Source of the DNA: Nonomuraea thailandensis
GTDB lineage: Bacteria; Actinomycetota; Actinomycetes; Streptosporangiales; Streptosporangiaceae
NCBI RefSeq assembly: GCF_024172165.1
Contig: NZ_JAMZEB010000002.1
Location: forward strand, 6,531,501 to 6,595,500
Reading direction: 5' to 3'
DNA length: 64,000 nucleotides
Shown here: positions 48,327 through 55,311 of the stretch, in pieces
Position numbering within the stretch: position 1 is the first letter of the stretch
Layout: every line of letters begins with the position of its first letter
Made by a program: the position numbers and the translations under genes
Notes under the pieces: model-generated
What the model saw: the letters and a program-made list of their open reading frames with translations, nothing else
What the model was told of the DNA's origin: nothing
Database searches by the model: none

Positions 48327-49241
48327 ATGACGGAAATATCGCGCTGTGTCGCGTGCGGCGGCGGCACCGTGGCCCCCGACGGCCACTGCTGGGACTGCGG
48401 AACCGCGCAACCCGCCTTCCGCTCCCACGTCGAGCTCACGACGGACGCCGGCGCCGCCGGGGTCAGCGACCGGGGCCTGCGGCGGGCCGTGAACGCCGAC
48501 GCGATGGCCCTGTCGCGGGCGGGCGCGTGGACGGTGGGCGTGGTGTGCGATGGCGTGTCCATGTCACCCCGTTCCGAGCGCGCCGCCCAGGTGGCCGCCG
48601 ACGCGGGCGCGGCCACGACGATCGCGCTGCTGCGTGCGGGCGCGCTGCCCGAGACGGCGCTGGCGGAGGGCGCGATCCGGGCGGGCCGTGCGGTCACGGC
48701 CCTCGCCGGGTCACTCCAAGGCTCCGGGCCCGGCCGCCCCCGGGATGCGCCGGCGCAGGACGCTCCCGCCTGCACGTACGTCGCCGGCGTCGCGGCCCGG
48801 GATGGCGTGTGGGCCTGCTGGGTCGGCGACAGCCGCGCGTACTGGCTGCCGGGCGAGGGCGTCGCGACGGCCATGACGGAGGACGACACGGGCGAGCACG
48901 AGGCCCTGTCCGCCTGGCTGGGCGCCGACGCGGGCCGCCCCGAGCCGCGCATCCGCAGCTACCGCCCCAGCACCCCGGGCCTCCTGCTCCTGTGCACGGA
49001 CGGCCTGTGGCGCCACTTCCCCGACGCGAGCGCCCTGCGCGACCAGGCCCGTGCCGGCGCCCTGCGCGGCCGAGCCCCTGCCGGCAGCGGCCGAGCCCCT
49101 GGCGACGACCTGCCCGGGCGAGCCGGCTCCGGCGCCCCGGGCGCCGCGCGCGCTCTGGTCGATCACGCTCTGGCGGCGGGCGGTCAGGACAACATCACCG
49201 CCCTGCTCCTGCCAGCCGGGCCTCGATCCCGTCCAGGATGA
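48327..49241 (+). CDS. Zinc-ribbon PP2C-family phosphatase
   Basis: This is a 304-residue protein. It starts with a zinc ribbon (CVACGGGTVAPDGHCWDCG, residues 8-26) and continues with a PP2C domain: GLRRAVNADAMAL (the usual RxxNxD), VVCDGVSM near residue 75, CWVGDSRAYWL near 170, CTDGLWRHF near 230 and GGQDNITALLL near 290. All metal-binding Asp residues are present. This fits phosphatases that reverse Ser/Thr kinase signalling, but no kinase gene is nearby. The 3' end overlaps the convergent TetR gene by 47 bases. Confidence 0.85.
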   Translation: MTEISRCVACGGGTVAPDGHCWDCGTAQPAFRSHVELTTDAGAAGVSDRGLRRAVNADAMALSRAGAWTVGVVCDGVSMSPRSERAAQVAADAGAATTIALLRAGALPETALAEGAIRAGRAVTALAGSLQGSGPGRPRDAPAQDAPACTYVAGVAARDGVWACWVGDSRAYWLPGEGVATAMTEDDTGEHEALSAWLGADAGRPEPRIRSYRPSTPGLLLLCTDGLWRHFPDASALRDQARAGALRGRAPAGSGRAPGDDLPGRAGSGAPGAARALVDHALAAGGQDNITALLLPAGPRSRPG

Positions 49242-49866
49242 GCCCCAGACCGAGCAGGAACTGCCCGTCGAAGTCGGCGTCCTCGACCTGGCTGAGGCGG
49301 GCGAGCTCAGCGTCCAGATGCCCGGCCACCCTGGCGCGGATCTCGGCGTCGGCGGCAGGCGTGCGGACCTTCTGCCACCAGATGTTCTCCGCGGCGACGA
49401 ACCCGTTCACGTAGGACGACAGCGTCCCCACGGCGGCGGTGAGCACGGGCCCCTCCAGCCCCGCCCCCGCCAGCGCCTCGTAGAACAGCCGGGAACGGGC
49501 CACGGCCTGGGGCCCCAGCAGCGGGCGGGTGGCGGTGAGCGCGGGCACCCAGGGATGGCGGCGCATGACGGCGCGGCTCTGGGTGAGCTGCGCGATGAGG
49601 AAGCCGCGCCACGGCCCCGGCCGCCCGGGTGCCTCGATCTCGCCGATCACCTCGTCCAGGGCCAGGTCGAGCACGTCCTCCTTGCTCTGGACGTACTCGT
49701 ACAGCGACATCGTCCCGGCGTTCAGCCGCGCGGCGAGCGCCCGCATGGAGAACCCGGCCACGCCCTCGGCGTCGAGGAGCGCGACGGCGGCCTCGACGAT
49801 GCGCTCGCGCGACAGCCGGGGCCTGCGCGGGCGGGCGTCCTCGCGGAACCAGATGCTCTCCGGCAT
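49195..49866 (-). CDS. TetR-family regulator
   Basis: This is a 223-residue protein with a TetR HTH: RERIVEAAVALLDAEGVAGF, SMRALAARLNAGTMSLYEYV. The C-terminal helical domain (RGFLIAQLTQSRAVMRRHPW) is of the TetR_C_1 type seen with drug-efflux regulators. It is divergent from the zinc-peptidase gene with a GTACGG/CCGTAC dyad between them and probably represses it. Confidence 0.9.
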   Translation of the reverse strand: MPESIWFREDARPRRPRLSRERIVEAAVALLDAEGVAGFSMRALAARLNAGTMSLYEYVQSKEDVLDLALDEVIGEIEAPGRPGPWRGFLIAQLTQSRAVMRRHPWVPALTATRPLLGPQAVARSRLFYEALAGAGLEGPVLTAAVGTLSSYVNGFVAAENIWWQKVRTPAADAEIRARVAGHLDAELARLSQVEDADFDGQFLLGLGLILDGIEARLAGAGR

Positions 49867-49886
49867 CCTCCAGCCTTCCGTGCACT

Positions 49887-49902
49887 GTACGGAAATCCGT
49901 AC
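49887..49902. promoter_or_regulatory. TetR operator between regulator and peptidase genes
   Basis: GTACGGAAATCCGTAC has 6-bp perfect arms around AAAT, 20 bases from the TetR start. It lies in the only shared promoter gap of the two genes. Confidence 0.65.
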
Positions 49903-49941
49903 GGCTAGCTTAGGCGCCCCCGACGACCCATGGAGGACGAG

Positions 49942-51093
49942 ATGGAGCAGTGGCACCGGGATCACGCAATGCTGGCGTTGCGGATCAACCGGCTGGCGAC
50001 GGGCGGCGCGAGCGGCACCGCGCTGATTTACCGGGGCCCGGCCGAGTGGGCCGCGGCGGTGGAGGCGGAGCCGCCGGCCGTGGCGGGGGCGCTGGCTGAG
50101 GAGGCTGAGCGGCTGATGGAGTGCGCGCCGACCGCCTACCTCGCCGCCCACGTGCGCGCCGTCCGCGCCATGGCCCGCCACCTGGACGGCGAGCGGCTGC
50201 CGCTGGCCGAGTACGGGCGGGAGTGCCTGGGGCTGGAGCCGCGCTGGGTGCCGGAGGAGGTGTTCGAGCAGGCGCACGCCGACCTGGACGCGGCCCTGCC
50301 GAGGACCTCCGGCACGCCGGCCGACCGGCTCAGGGCGTGGCAGGAGGCACACACGCTGCGGGACATCGAGCGGCTGCCCGGGCTGGTGGACCGGGCGGTC
50401 GTGGAGACGCGGGCGCGGACGGGCACGATCGTCCCGCTGCCGGCCGGGGAGGTGGTGGAGTGCCGGCTGGTCGAGGGCGTGGGGTTCCACGCGGCGGGTG
50501 ACTACGAGGGCGGGCTGAAGTCCACCATCCACATCAACCGGGCGATCCCGTTCAACGTCGCCGACCTGCTGTATCTGGTGGCGCACGAGGGGCATCCCGG
50601 GCACATCGCCGAGTCGATGCTCAAGGAGCGGCGTCTCGGGGAGGGGCAGCGGGTGCGGTTCATGTTGTCGCCGTCGTTCGTGCTCAGCGAGGGGCTGGGG
50701 CTGGTGGCCGAGGAGCTGGTGTTCCCAGGGGACGAGGCGCAGGTGTGGCTGAACGCGAACGTCCTGCCCGAGCTGGGCATCCGGCCGGACGGCAGCGACT
50801 TCGCGGCCGTGCACCGGGCCAGGAACGTGTTGTGGGGCGTGTGGGGCAACGCGGCGTTCCTGGCCGGCGAGGGGCGCGACGAGGCCGAGCCGGCCGCGTA
50901 CCTGCGGCGGTGGTCGCTCTACGGTGAGGAGGAGGTGGCGGCGGCGCTCGGGCTGCTCAGGCCTTCGCCGATGAGCCCGTACATCTTCGGATATTTCCAC
51001 GGATGGGAGCTGGTGCGGGGCTGGGCTACCGGCCCCGAGCGGGTGCGCCGGCTGCTGACCGAGCAGCTACTGCCCGCCGACCTGACCTCCTGA
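49942..51093 (+). CDS. DUF885-like zinc metallopeptidase
   Basis: This is a 383-residue protein. YLVAHEGHPGHIAESML near residue 215 contains the HExxPGH-type zinc site of DUF885 proteins (here HEGHPGH), and SEGLGLVAEELV further on supplies the third ligand Glu. There is no signal peptide, so it is cytoplasmic. The second ATG (49,942) has GGAGG 5 bases upstream and is preferred over the one 12 bases earlier. The substrate is unknown. Divergent TetR control suggests it is induced by a small molecule. Confidence 0.75.
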   Translation: MEQWHRDHAMLALRINRLATGGASGTALIYRGPAEWAAAVEAEPPAVAGALAEEAERLMECAPTAYLAAHVRAVRAMARHLDGERLPLAEYGRECLGLEPRWVPEEVFEQAHADLDAALPRTSGTPADRLRAWQEAHTLRDIERLPGLVDRAVVETRARTGTIVPLPAGEVVECRLVEGVGFHAAGDYEGGLKSTIHINRAIPFNVADLLYLVAHEGHPGHIAESMLKERRLGEGQRVRFMLSPSFVLSEGLGLVAEELVFPGDEAQVWLNANVLPELGIRPDGSDFAAVHRARNVLWGVWGNAAFLAGEGRDEAEPAAYLRRWSLYGEEEVAAALGLLRPSPMSPYIFGYFHGWELVRGWATGPERVRRLLTEQLLPADLTS

Positions 51094-51831
51094 CGCGCGC
51101 CGCGCGATGAGCTGCTCCACGCCGTCGAGCAGCAGGTCGAGGCCGAAGCGGAAGTCGTCGTCGTGGACCCAGCCCTCGGCGCCGCGGAAGGCGCCGCCGC
51201 GCACGGCGGCCGACGCGGCGGGGTAGCGCTCGGGGTCGAGCAGCTCCACCAGCAGCTCGCCGTAGTCGGCCGCGCTCTCGATCCCGGCGTCCTCGAACTC
51301 CTGGACGCCGGTGCCGGCCGTCGCGACGATCGCGGCGTCGGTCAGCGCGTACCCCGTCAGGGCGCTGGCCACGTTGATCTTCTCCCCGTCGTCGAGACCC
51401 GTGCCGTCGAGCGCGGCCAGCGCCCGGTCCAGCCAGAGCAGCCGGCGCGGGCCGAGCGGCGGGGCGAACTTGGTGATCTCCAGCACCCAGCCGTGCTGCA
51501 GCACGAGGTCACGCTGGAGCTTGGTCCACAGGGCGAGGTAGTCGCGCCAGGGCCGGCCCGACGGGTCCGGCGGCTCGGGGGCGATGGCGTCGGACATCAT
51601 GGTGAGCAGGTCGTCCTTGCTGCCGATGTACCGGTACAGCGCCGTGGCCGCCACCCCGACCTTCGTGGCCACGCTGTTCATCGAGACCCCGGCCAGCCCT
51701 TCGGCGTCGGCGAGCTCGATGGCGGCGGCGGTGATCGTGGGCAGGTCGAGCCGTGGCCGCGGCCCTCTGCGCGACACCGGCTCACGCCCCCACAACCGCT
51801 GCAGCATGGGGGGCAACCGGTCGTGCGCCAT
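51067..51831 (-). CDS. TetR-family regulator of the ABC exporter
   Basis: This is a 254-residue protein with HTH LPTITAAAIELADAEGLAGV, SMNSVATKVGVAATALYRYI and a long C-terminal ligand domain. AAGGAGG lies 7 bases before the ATG. Its end overlaps the peptidase gene by 27 bases (convergent). It is divergent from the ABC transporter operon, with the dyad TATGA-ACG-TCATA over the transporter's start codon, so it is the likely repressor. Confidence 0.9.
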   Translation of the reverse strand: MAHDRLPPMLQRLWGREPVSRRGPRPRLDLPTITAAAIELADAEGLAGVSMNSVATKVGVAATALYRYIGSKDDLLTMMSDAIAPEPPDPSGRPWRDYLALWTKLQRDLVLQHGWVLEITKFAPPLGPRRLLWLDRALAALDGTGLDDGEKINVASALTGYALTDAAIVATAGTGVQEFEDAGIESAADYGELLVELLDPERYPAASAAVRGGAFRGAEGWVHDDDFRFGLDLLLDGVEQLIARRASGGQVGGQ

Positions 51832-51842
51832 CGAAATCCTCC

Positions 51843-51891
51843 TTGACTCGCTCCTAGGATTCTGCATTATCTTAAAACTATGAACGTCATA
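51843..51891 (+). promoter_or_regulatory. Leaderless promoter with operator over the ABC start codon
   Basis: TTGACT (51,843-51,848) and CATTAT or TATCTT (51,865-51,873) form a promoter whose transcript would begin at or within a few bases of the ATG at 51,880. TATGAACGTCATA (51,879-51,891) is a 5-bp-arm dyad covering the start codon, a good place for a repressor to block transcription. Confidence 0.55.
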
Positions 51892-52836
51892 CACAGTAAG
51901 ACATTCACAGATGCCGTCGTGGCCCGGGGGCTCACCAAGTCGTTCGGCGGGACGAGAGTGCTGACCGGGATCGACCTGACCGTGCCCACCGGGTCGCTGC
52001 TGGCGCTGCTCGGGCCCAACGGCTCGGGGAAGACGACGACCGTACGGATCCTGACCACGCTCCTGGCCCCGGACGGTGGCACCGCCACGGTGGCCGGGCA
52101 CGACGTGACGCGCGAGGGCCGGCAGGTGCGCCGCGCCATCGGGCTGACCTCCCAGCAGGCCACGGTGGACGCGTTGCTGACCGGGCGGGAGAACCTGGAG
52201 CTGTTCGCCGGCCTCTACCACCTGGGCCGCCGGCCGGCCAGGCGGCGGGCGGAGGAACTGCTGGAACGCTTCGACCTGACCGGCGCCGCCGGCCGCAGGG
52301 CCGGCACGTACTCGGGCGGCATGCGCAGGCGCCTGGACCTGGCGGCCAGCATGGTGTCGGCGCCGCCGATCCTGTTCCTGGACGAGCCCACGACCGGCCT
52401 CGACCCGCGTAGCAGGGCCGAGCTGTGGTCGGTGATCCGCGAGCTGCTGGCCACCGGCACCACCATCCTGCTGACCACGCAGTACCTGGAGGAGGCCGAC
52501 CAGCTCGCCGACCGCGTCGTGGTGATCAACGGGGGCCGCGTCGTCGCCGACGACTCCCCCGCCGCGCTCAAGCGCCAGGTCGGCAGGGAACGCCTGGCTC
52601 TGCGCCCGGCGCGGCCCGCGGACCTGCCCCGGGCCGGCGCCACCCTGCAGGGCGCCCACGTCGACCCCGAGGCCGGGGAGCTGACGCTGGCCCTCCAGGG
52701 CCCCGACCACCTGCGTCACGCGCTGAACGTGCTGGACGGCGCGGGCATCCCGGTCGAGCGGGTGGAGCTGCGCACCCCCACCATGGACGACGTCTTCTTC
52801 GAGCTCACGGCGACCGCGACAGGAGCCCTGGCATGA
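51880..52836 (+). CDS. ABC-2 type exporter ATP-binding protein (DrrA-like)
   Basis: This is a 318-residue ABC ATPase. Walker A LLGPNGSGKTTTVRIL near residue 45, signature TYSGGMRRRLDLAASM near 145, Walker B PILFLDEPTTGLDP near 165, and switch His replaced: LLTTQYLEEADQLADRV has Gln where many have His, as in DrrA proteins. The C-terminal DrrA-type extension runs from residue about 235. With the permease it should export a drug or lipid. The stop overlaps the permease start (ATGA). Confidence 0.92.
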   Translation: MNVIHSKTFTDAVVARGLTKSFGGTRVLTGIDLTVPTGSLLALLGPNGSGKTTTVRILTTLLAPDGGTATVAGHDVTREGRQVRRAIGLTSQQATVDALLTGRENLELFAGLYHLGRRPARRRAEELLERFDLTGAAGRRAGTYSGGMRRRLDLAASMVSAPPILFLDEPTTGLDPRSRAELWSVIRELLATGTTILLTTQYLEEADQLADRVVVINGGRVVADDSPAALKRQVGRERLALRPARPADLPRAGATLQGAHVDPEAGELTLALQGPDHLRHALNVLDGAGIPVERVELRTPTMDDVFFELTATATGALA

Positions 52837-53612
52837 GCGCCTCCCTCACCGCGGCCGGCGACCTGCGCCGCCTGGTCGTCCGCGACCTGCGGCGCGACAT
52901 GCGCATCCTGGACGGCCTCATCGTCAACACGGCCCTGCCCGTGATGATCATGGTGCTGTTCGTGTACGTGTTCGGCGGCGCGATCACCACCGGCTCCAGC
53001 GGGCTGGACTACATCGACTTCGTCGTGCCCGCCGTCCTGCTCATGTCCGGCGGCTACGGCGCCGCACTCACCGCGGTCACCATCGCCGAGGACATGACCG
53101 GCGGCATGATCGACCGTTTCCGCACCCTGCCGATCAGCGGCTGGGTCGTGCCCACCGGGCACGTCGTGGCCTCGGTGATCCGCAACGTGGCGTCCTCGGC
53201 CATCGCCCTGGCCGCCGCGCTCCTGCTCGGCTTCCGCCCCGACGCCTCGCTCGCCGACTGGGTGCTGGTGCTGGCCCTGGTGACGGGGTACGTGCTGGCG
53301 ATGTCCGCGCTGGCGGCGGTCTGGGGGCTGCTGGTCAGCTCGCCCCAGGCGGCCGGGGCGTTCAGCTTCGTCGTGCTCTTCCTGCCGTACGTGTCGGACG
53401 GCATCGTCCCGGCCCAGACCATGCCGGGCGTGCTGCGCGACTTCGCCTACAACCAGCCGCTGACGCCGATCATCGAGACCATGCGGTCGCTGCTGCTGGG
53501 CCTGCCCATGGGGTCGTCCGGAGCCGTGGCCACGGCGTGGCTGGCGGGCCTGGTGGTGCTCTGCGTGCCGGTGGCGGCGGTGCTGTTCCGCCGCAGGACC
53601 GCCTCACGCTAG
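52833..53612 (+). CDS. ABC-2 type permease (DrrB-like)
   Basis: This is a 259-residue protein with six membrane segments. FRTLPISGWVVPTGHVVAS is the conserved cytoplasmic loop of ABC-2 permeases, and FLPYVSDGIVPAQTMPGVLR the typical loop before the last helices. It is coupled to the ATPase by a 4-base overlap, and its end overlaps the convergent membrane-protein gene by 9 bases. Confidence 0.92.
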   Translation: MSASLTAAGDLRRLVVRDLRRDMRILDGLIVNTALPVMIMVLFVYVFGGAITTGSSGLDYIDFVVPAVLLMSGGYGAALTAVTIAEDMTGGMIDRFRTLPISGWVVPTGHVVASVIRNVASSAIALAAALLLGFRPDASLADWVLVLALVTGYVLAMSALAAVWGLLVSSPQAAGAFSFVVLFLPYVSDGIVPAQTMPGVLRDFAYNQPLTPIIETMRSLLLGLPMGSSGAVATAWLAGLVVLCVPVAAVLFRRRTASR

Positions 53613-54857
53613 CAGGAGCGTCAGCCCACCGGTGGTGTAGCAGACCATCAGCACGAACAGCGGGATCTGGCCCGCCACCGCCCTGGCGGGCGGCAGCAGC
53701 CTGACCGAGCGGTCGTGGGCGGCCACCACGCCCGCGACGTGGCCGAGCACGATGGCCAGCACCTGCACGGTCGCGATCGTGCCGGGGGCGAGGGCGTTCT
53801 GGTCCGCCCCGGCCTCCAGGCCCAGCGCCAGGACGATCGTGTGCCGGCCCTCGATGACCAGCAGCGAGAAGTAGTGCGCGATCAGGTAGCCGACGGCGAT
53901 CGGCAGCAGCGAATGGGCGAAGCGGCCGGTCAGCCCCCTCGTGCCGCCGATCAGGCCGGCCGCGCCGAGGCACGCGGCGTACAGCGCGGCCACCCCGGCG
54001 ACGGCCGCCAGCAGGCCGAGCGTGCCCAGGCCCGCGCGACCGCCGAACGGGGCGGACTGCAGGGCGTTCACCCAGCCGGGGCTGGTGGACAGGCCGTCGT
54101 AGGCGGTGCTGCCGAGCAGCACGCAGACCGTGGCGACCAGGCCGGGGGCCGGGGCGACGGCGTCCAGGCCGTCGAACGGGCTGCGCAGCACGCGCGTGCC
54201 GTCCGCGCGCCGGCCGAGCGGGGACAGGTGGCCGATCAGGGTCGAGTACACCTCGAACGGGTCGCCGCGTTCCAGCCAGGCGTGGCCGTACAGGAGGGTG
54301 CCGGCGAGCTGGGCGGCGGCGTACAGGGTGAGGAAGATCAGCAGCGTGGCGGGTGCGGCGGGCTCGGGGGCGACCAGCTCCATCCAGGTGAACGCCAGCA
54401 GCCCCGCCGCGGCCGGCCAGAGTCCGAGCCCGGCCGGGTACGGGCGGCGCGGCCGGTCGGGCAGCAGCCGGAACGGGCTCAGCGCCCGCCACACCGGGCC
54501 GAACAGCAGCGACGCCGGCACCAGGCCGACCCAGAACAGCACGTACACCAGGTACGGGCCCGCGTTCTCGTCCGCGGGGCCGAGGACCAGCCAGCCGATG
54601 GTGTAGACGGCGGCCAGGAGGGTCAGGACGCGCACCGCCACGCGTGCCAGGGCCGGACGGGCGGGAGGACGCAGCGTGATCGGGCGGCCGGCCAGGTCGC
54701 CGCGGAAGCGGGAGTCGGCCCAGAGCAGGCCGAGCGCCAGGAACGAGACGACGAGCGCGGCGAACGCGCCCGCGTAGGCGTAGAAGAGCGGGATCGGCAG
54801 GTCGGCCCGCTCCCCGACCCCGTGCGCCAGCACATCGGCCACGACCATGCCCGTCAC
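53604..54857 (-). CDS. Polytopic membrane protein, coupled to cupredoxin lipoprotein
   Basis: This is a 417-residue protein with about 11 hydrophobic segments and extracellular-looking loops (GHAWLERGDPFEVYSTLIGH, DGLSTSPGWVNALQSAPF). Histidines and Met/Trp occur at membrane borders (IAHYFSLLVIEGRHTI). A similar actinobacterial family carries the database name fenitrothion hydrolase, as far as I recall, but no hydrolase motif is visible here. The GTG start overlaps the cupredoxin stop (GTGA). Coupling to a cupredoxin-like lipoprotein suggests a metal-transport or membrane-redox role, which is inference. Confidence 0.7.
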   Translation of the reverse strand: MTGMVVADVLAHGVGERADLPIPLFYAYAGAFAALVVSFLALGLLWADSRFRGDLAGRPITLRPPARPALARVAVRVLTLLAAVYTIGWLVLGPADENAGPYLVYVLFWVGLVPASLLFGPVWRALSPFRLLPDRPRRPYPAGLGLWPAAAGLLAFTWMELVAPEPAAPATLLIFLTLYAAAQLAGTLLYGHAWLERGDPFEVYSTLIGHLSPLGRRADGTRVLRSPFDGLDAVAPAPGLVATVCVLLGSTAYDGLSTSPGWVNALQSAPFGGRAGLGTLGLLAAVAGVAALYAACLGAAGLIGGTRGLTGRFAHSLLPIAVGYLIAHYFSLLVIEGRHTIVLALGLEAGADQNALAPGTIATVQVLAIVLGHVAGVVAAHDRSVRLLPPARAVAGQIPLFVLMVCYTTGGLTLLLA

Positions 54858-55255
54858 CTGACCGCGAGCTGGATCAGGACCAGCTTGCCGCCGTGCGTCT
54901 CCACCTGGAACACCCCGGTCAGGTCCGCCGTGAACCGGATGGTCACGGGCACCCCGGGGCGCAGCTCTGCCACCAGGTCGTAGCCGTGCACGTGCAGCTC
55001 GTCGGCCACGTCGCTGGTGACCGTGAGGCTGACCTGCCGCCCCTTGGGCACCTCCAGCCAGCCGGGGGGCGGATGGACCCGCCCGCCCGCGATCGTGATC
55101 TCGGCGTCGGCCCGCCCACTCGGCGCGCCGGTCGCCACCTCGTGGCTGTTGCCGGGATCGCGGTGGGTTCTCGACAACGGCCCGCACCCGGCGGCGAGCA
55201 TCCCTGCCAGGACGGCGCAACACACGCCGATCGCCGGCAGGAACGCGCGTCTCAC
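54854..55255 (-). CDS. Cupredoxin-like lipoprotein
   Basis: This is a 133-residue protein with a lipoprotein signal (MRRAFLPAIGVCCAVLAGML then lipobox LAAGC near residue 24). The mature part has the eight-strand cupredoxin pattern, with ELHVHGYDL and FQVETHGGKLVLIQLAV at the two metal-site strands. Copper ligands would be His in HVHGY and His in ETHGG, but no Cys-Met pair is seen, so it may bind metal differently from a blue-copper protein. The GTG start overlaps the stop of a 19-codon frame upstream. Confidence 0.8.
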   Translation of the reverse strand: MRRAFLPAIGVCCAVLAGMLAAGCGPLSRTHRDPGNSHEVATGAPSGRADAEITIAGGRVHPPPGWLEVPKGRQVSLTVTSDVADELHVHGYDLVAELRPGVPVTIRFTADLTGVFQVETHGGKLVLIQLAVR

Positions 55256-55311
55256 GTGAGCACCTCGACCTGAACAGGCTTCACGCGCACCTCGACCTCG
55301 GCACGCCTCAT
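55252..55311 (-). CDS. 19-residue peptide bridging two overlapping genes
   Basis: MRRAEVEVRVKPVQVEVLT is encoded between the beta-helix gene and the cupredoxin gene. Its ATG overlaps the upstream stop (ATGA) and its stop overlaps the downstream GTG (GTGA), so the ribosome can pass through all three. The alternating Val/charged pattern would form one beta strand. It may be a true peptide or only a translational bridge. Confidence 0.5.
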   Translation of the reverse strand: MRRAEVEVRVKPVQVEVLT

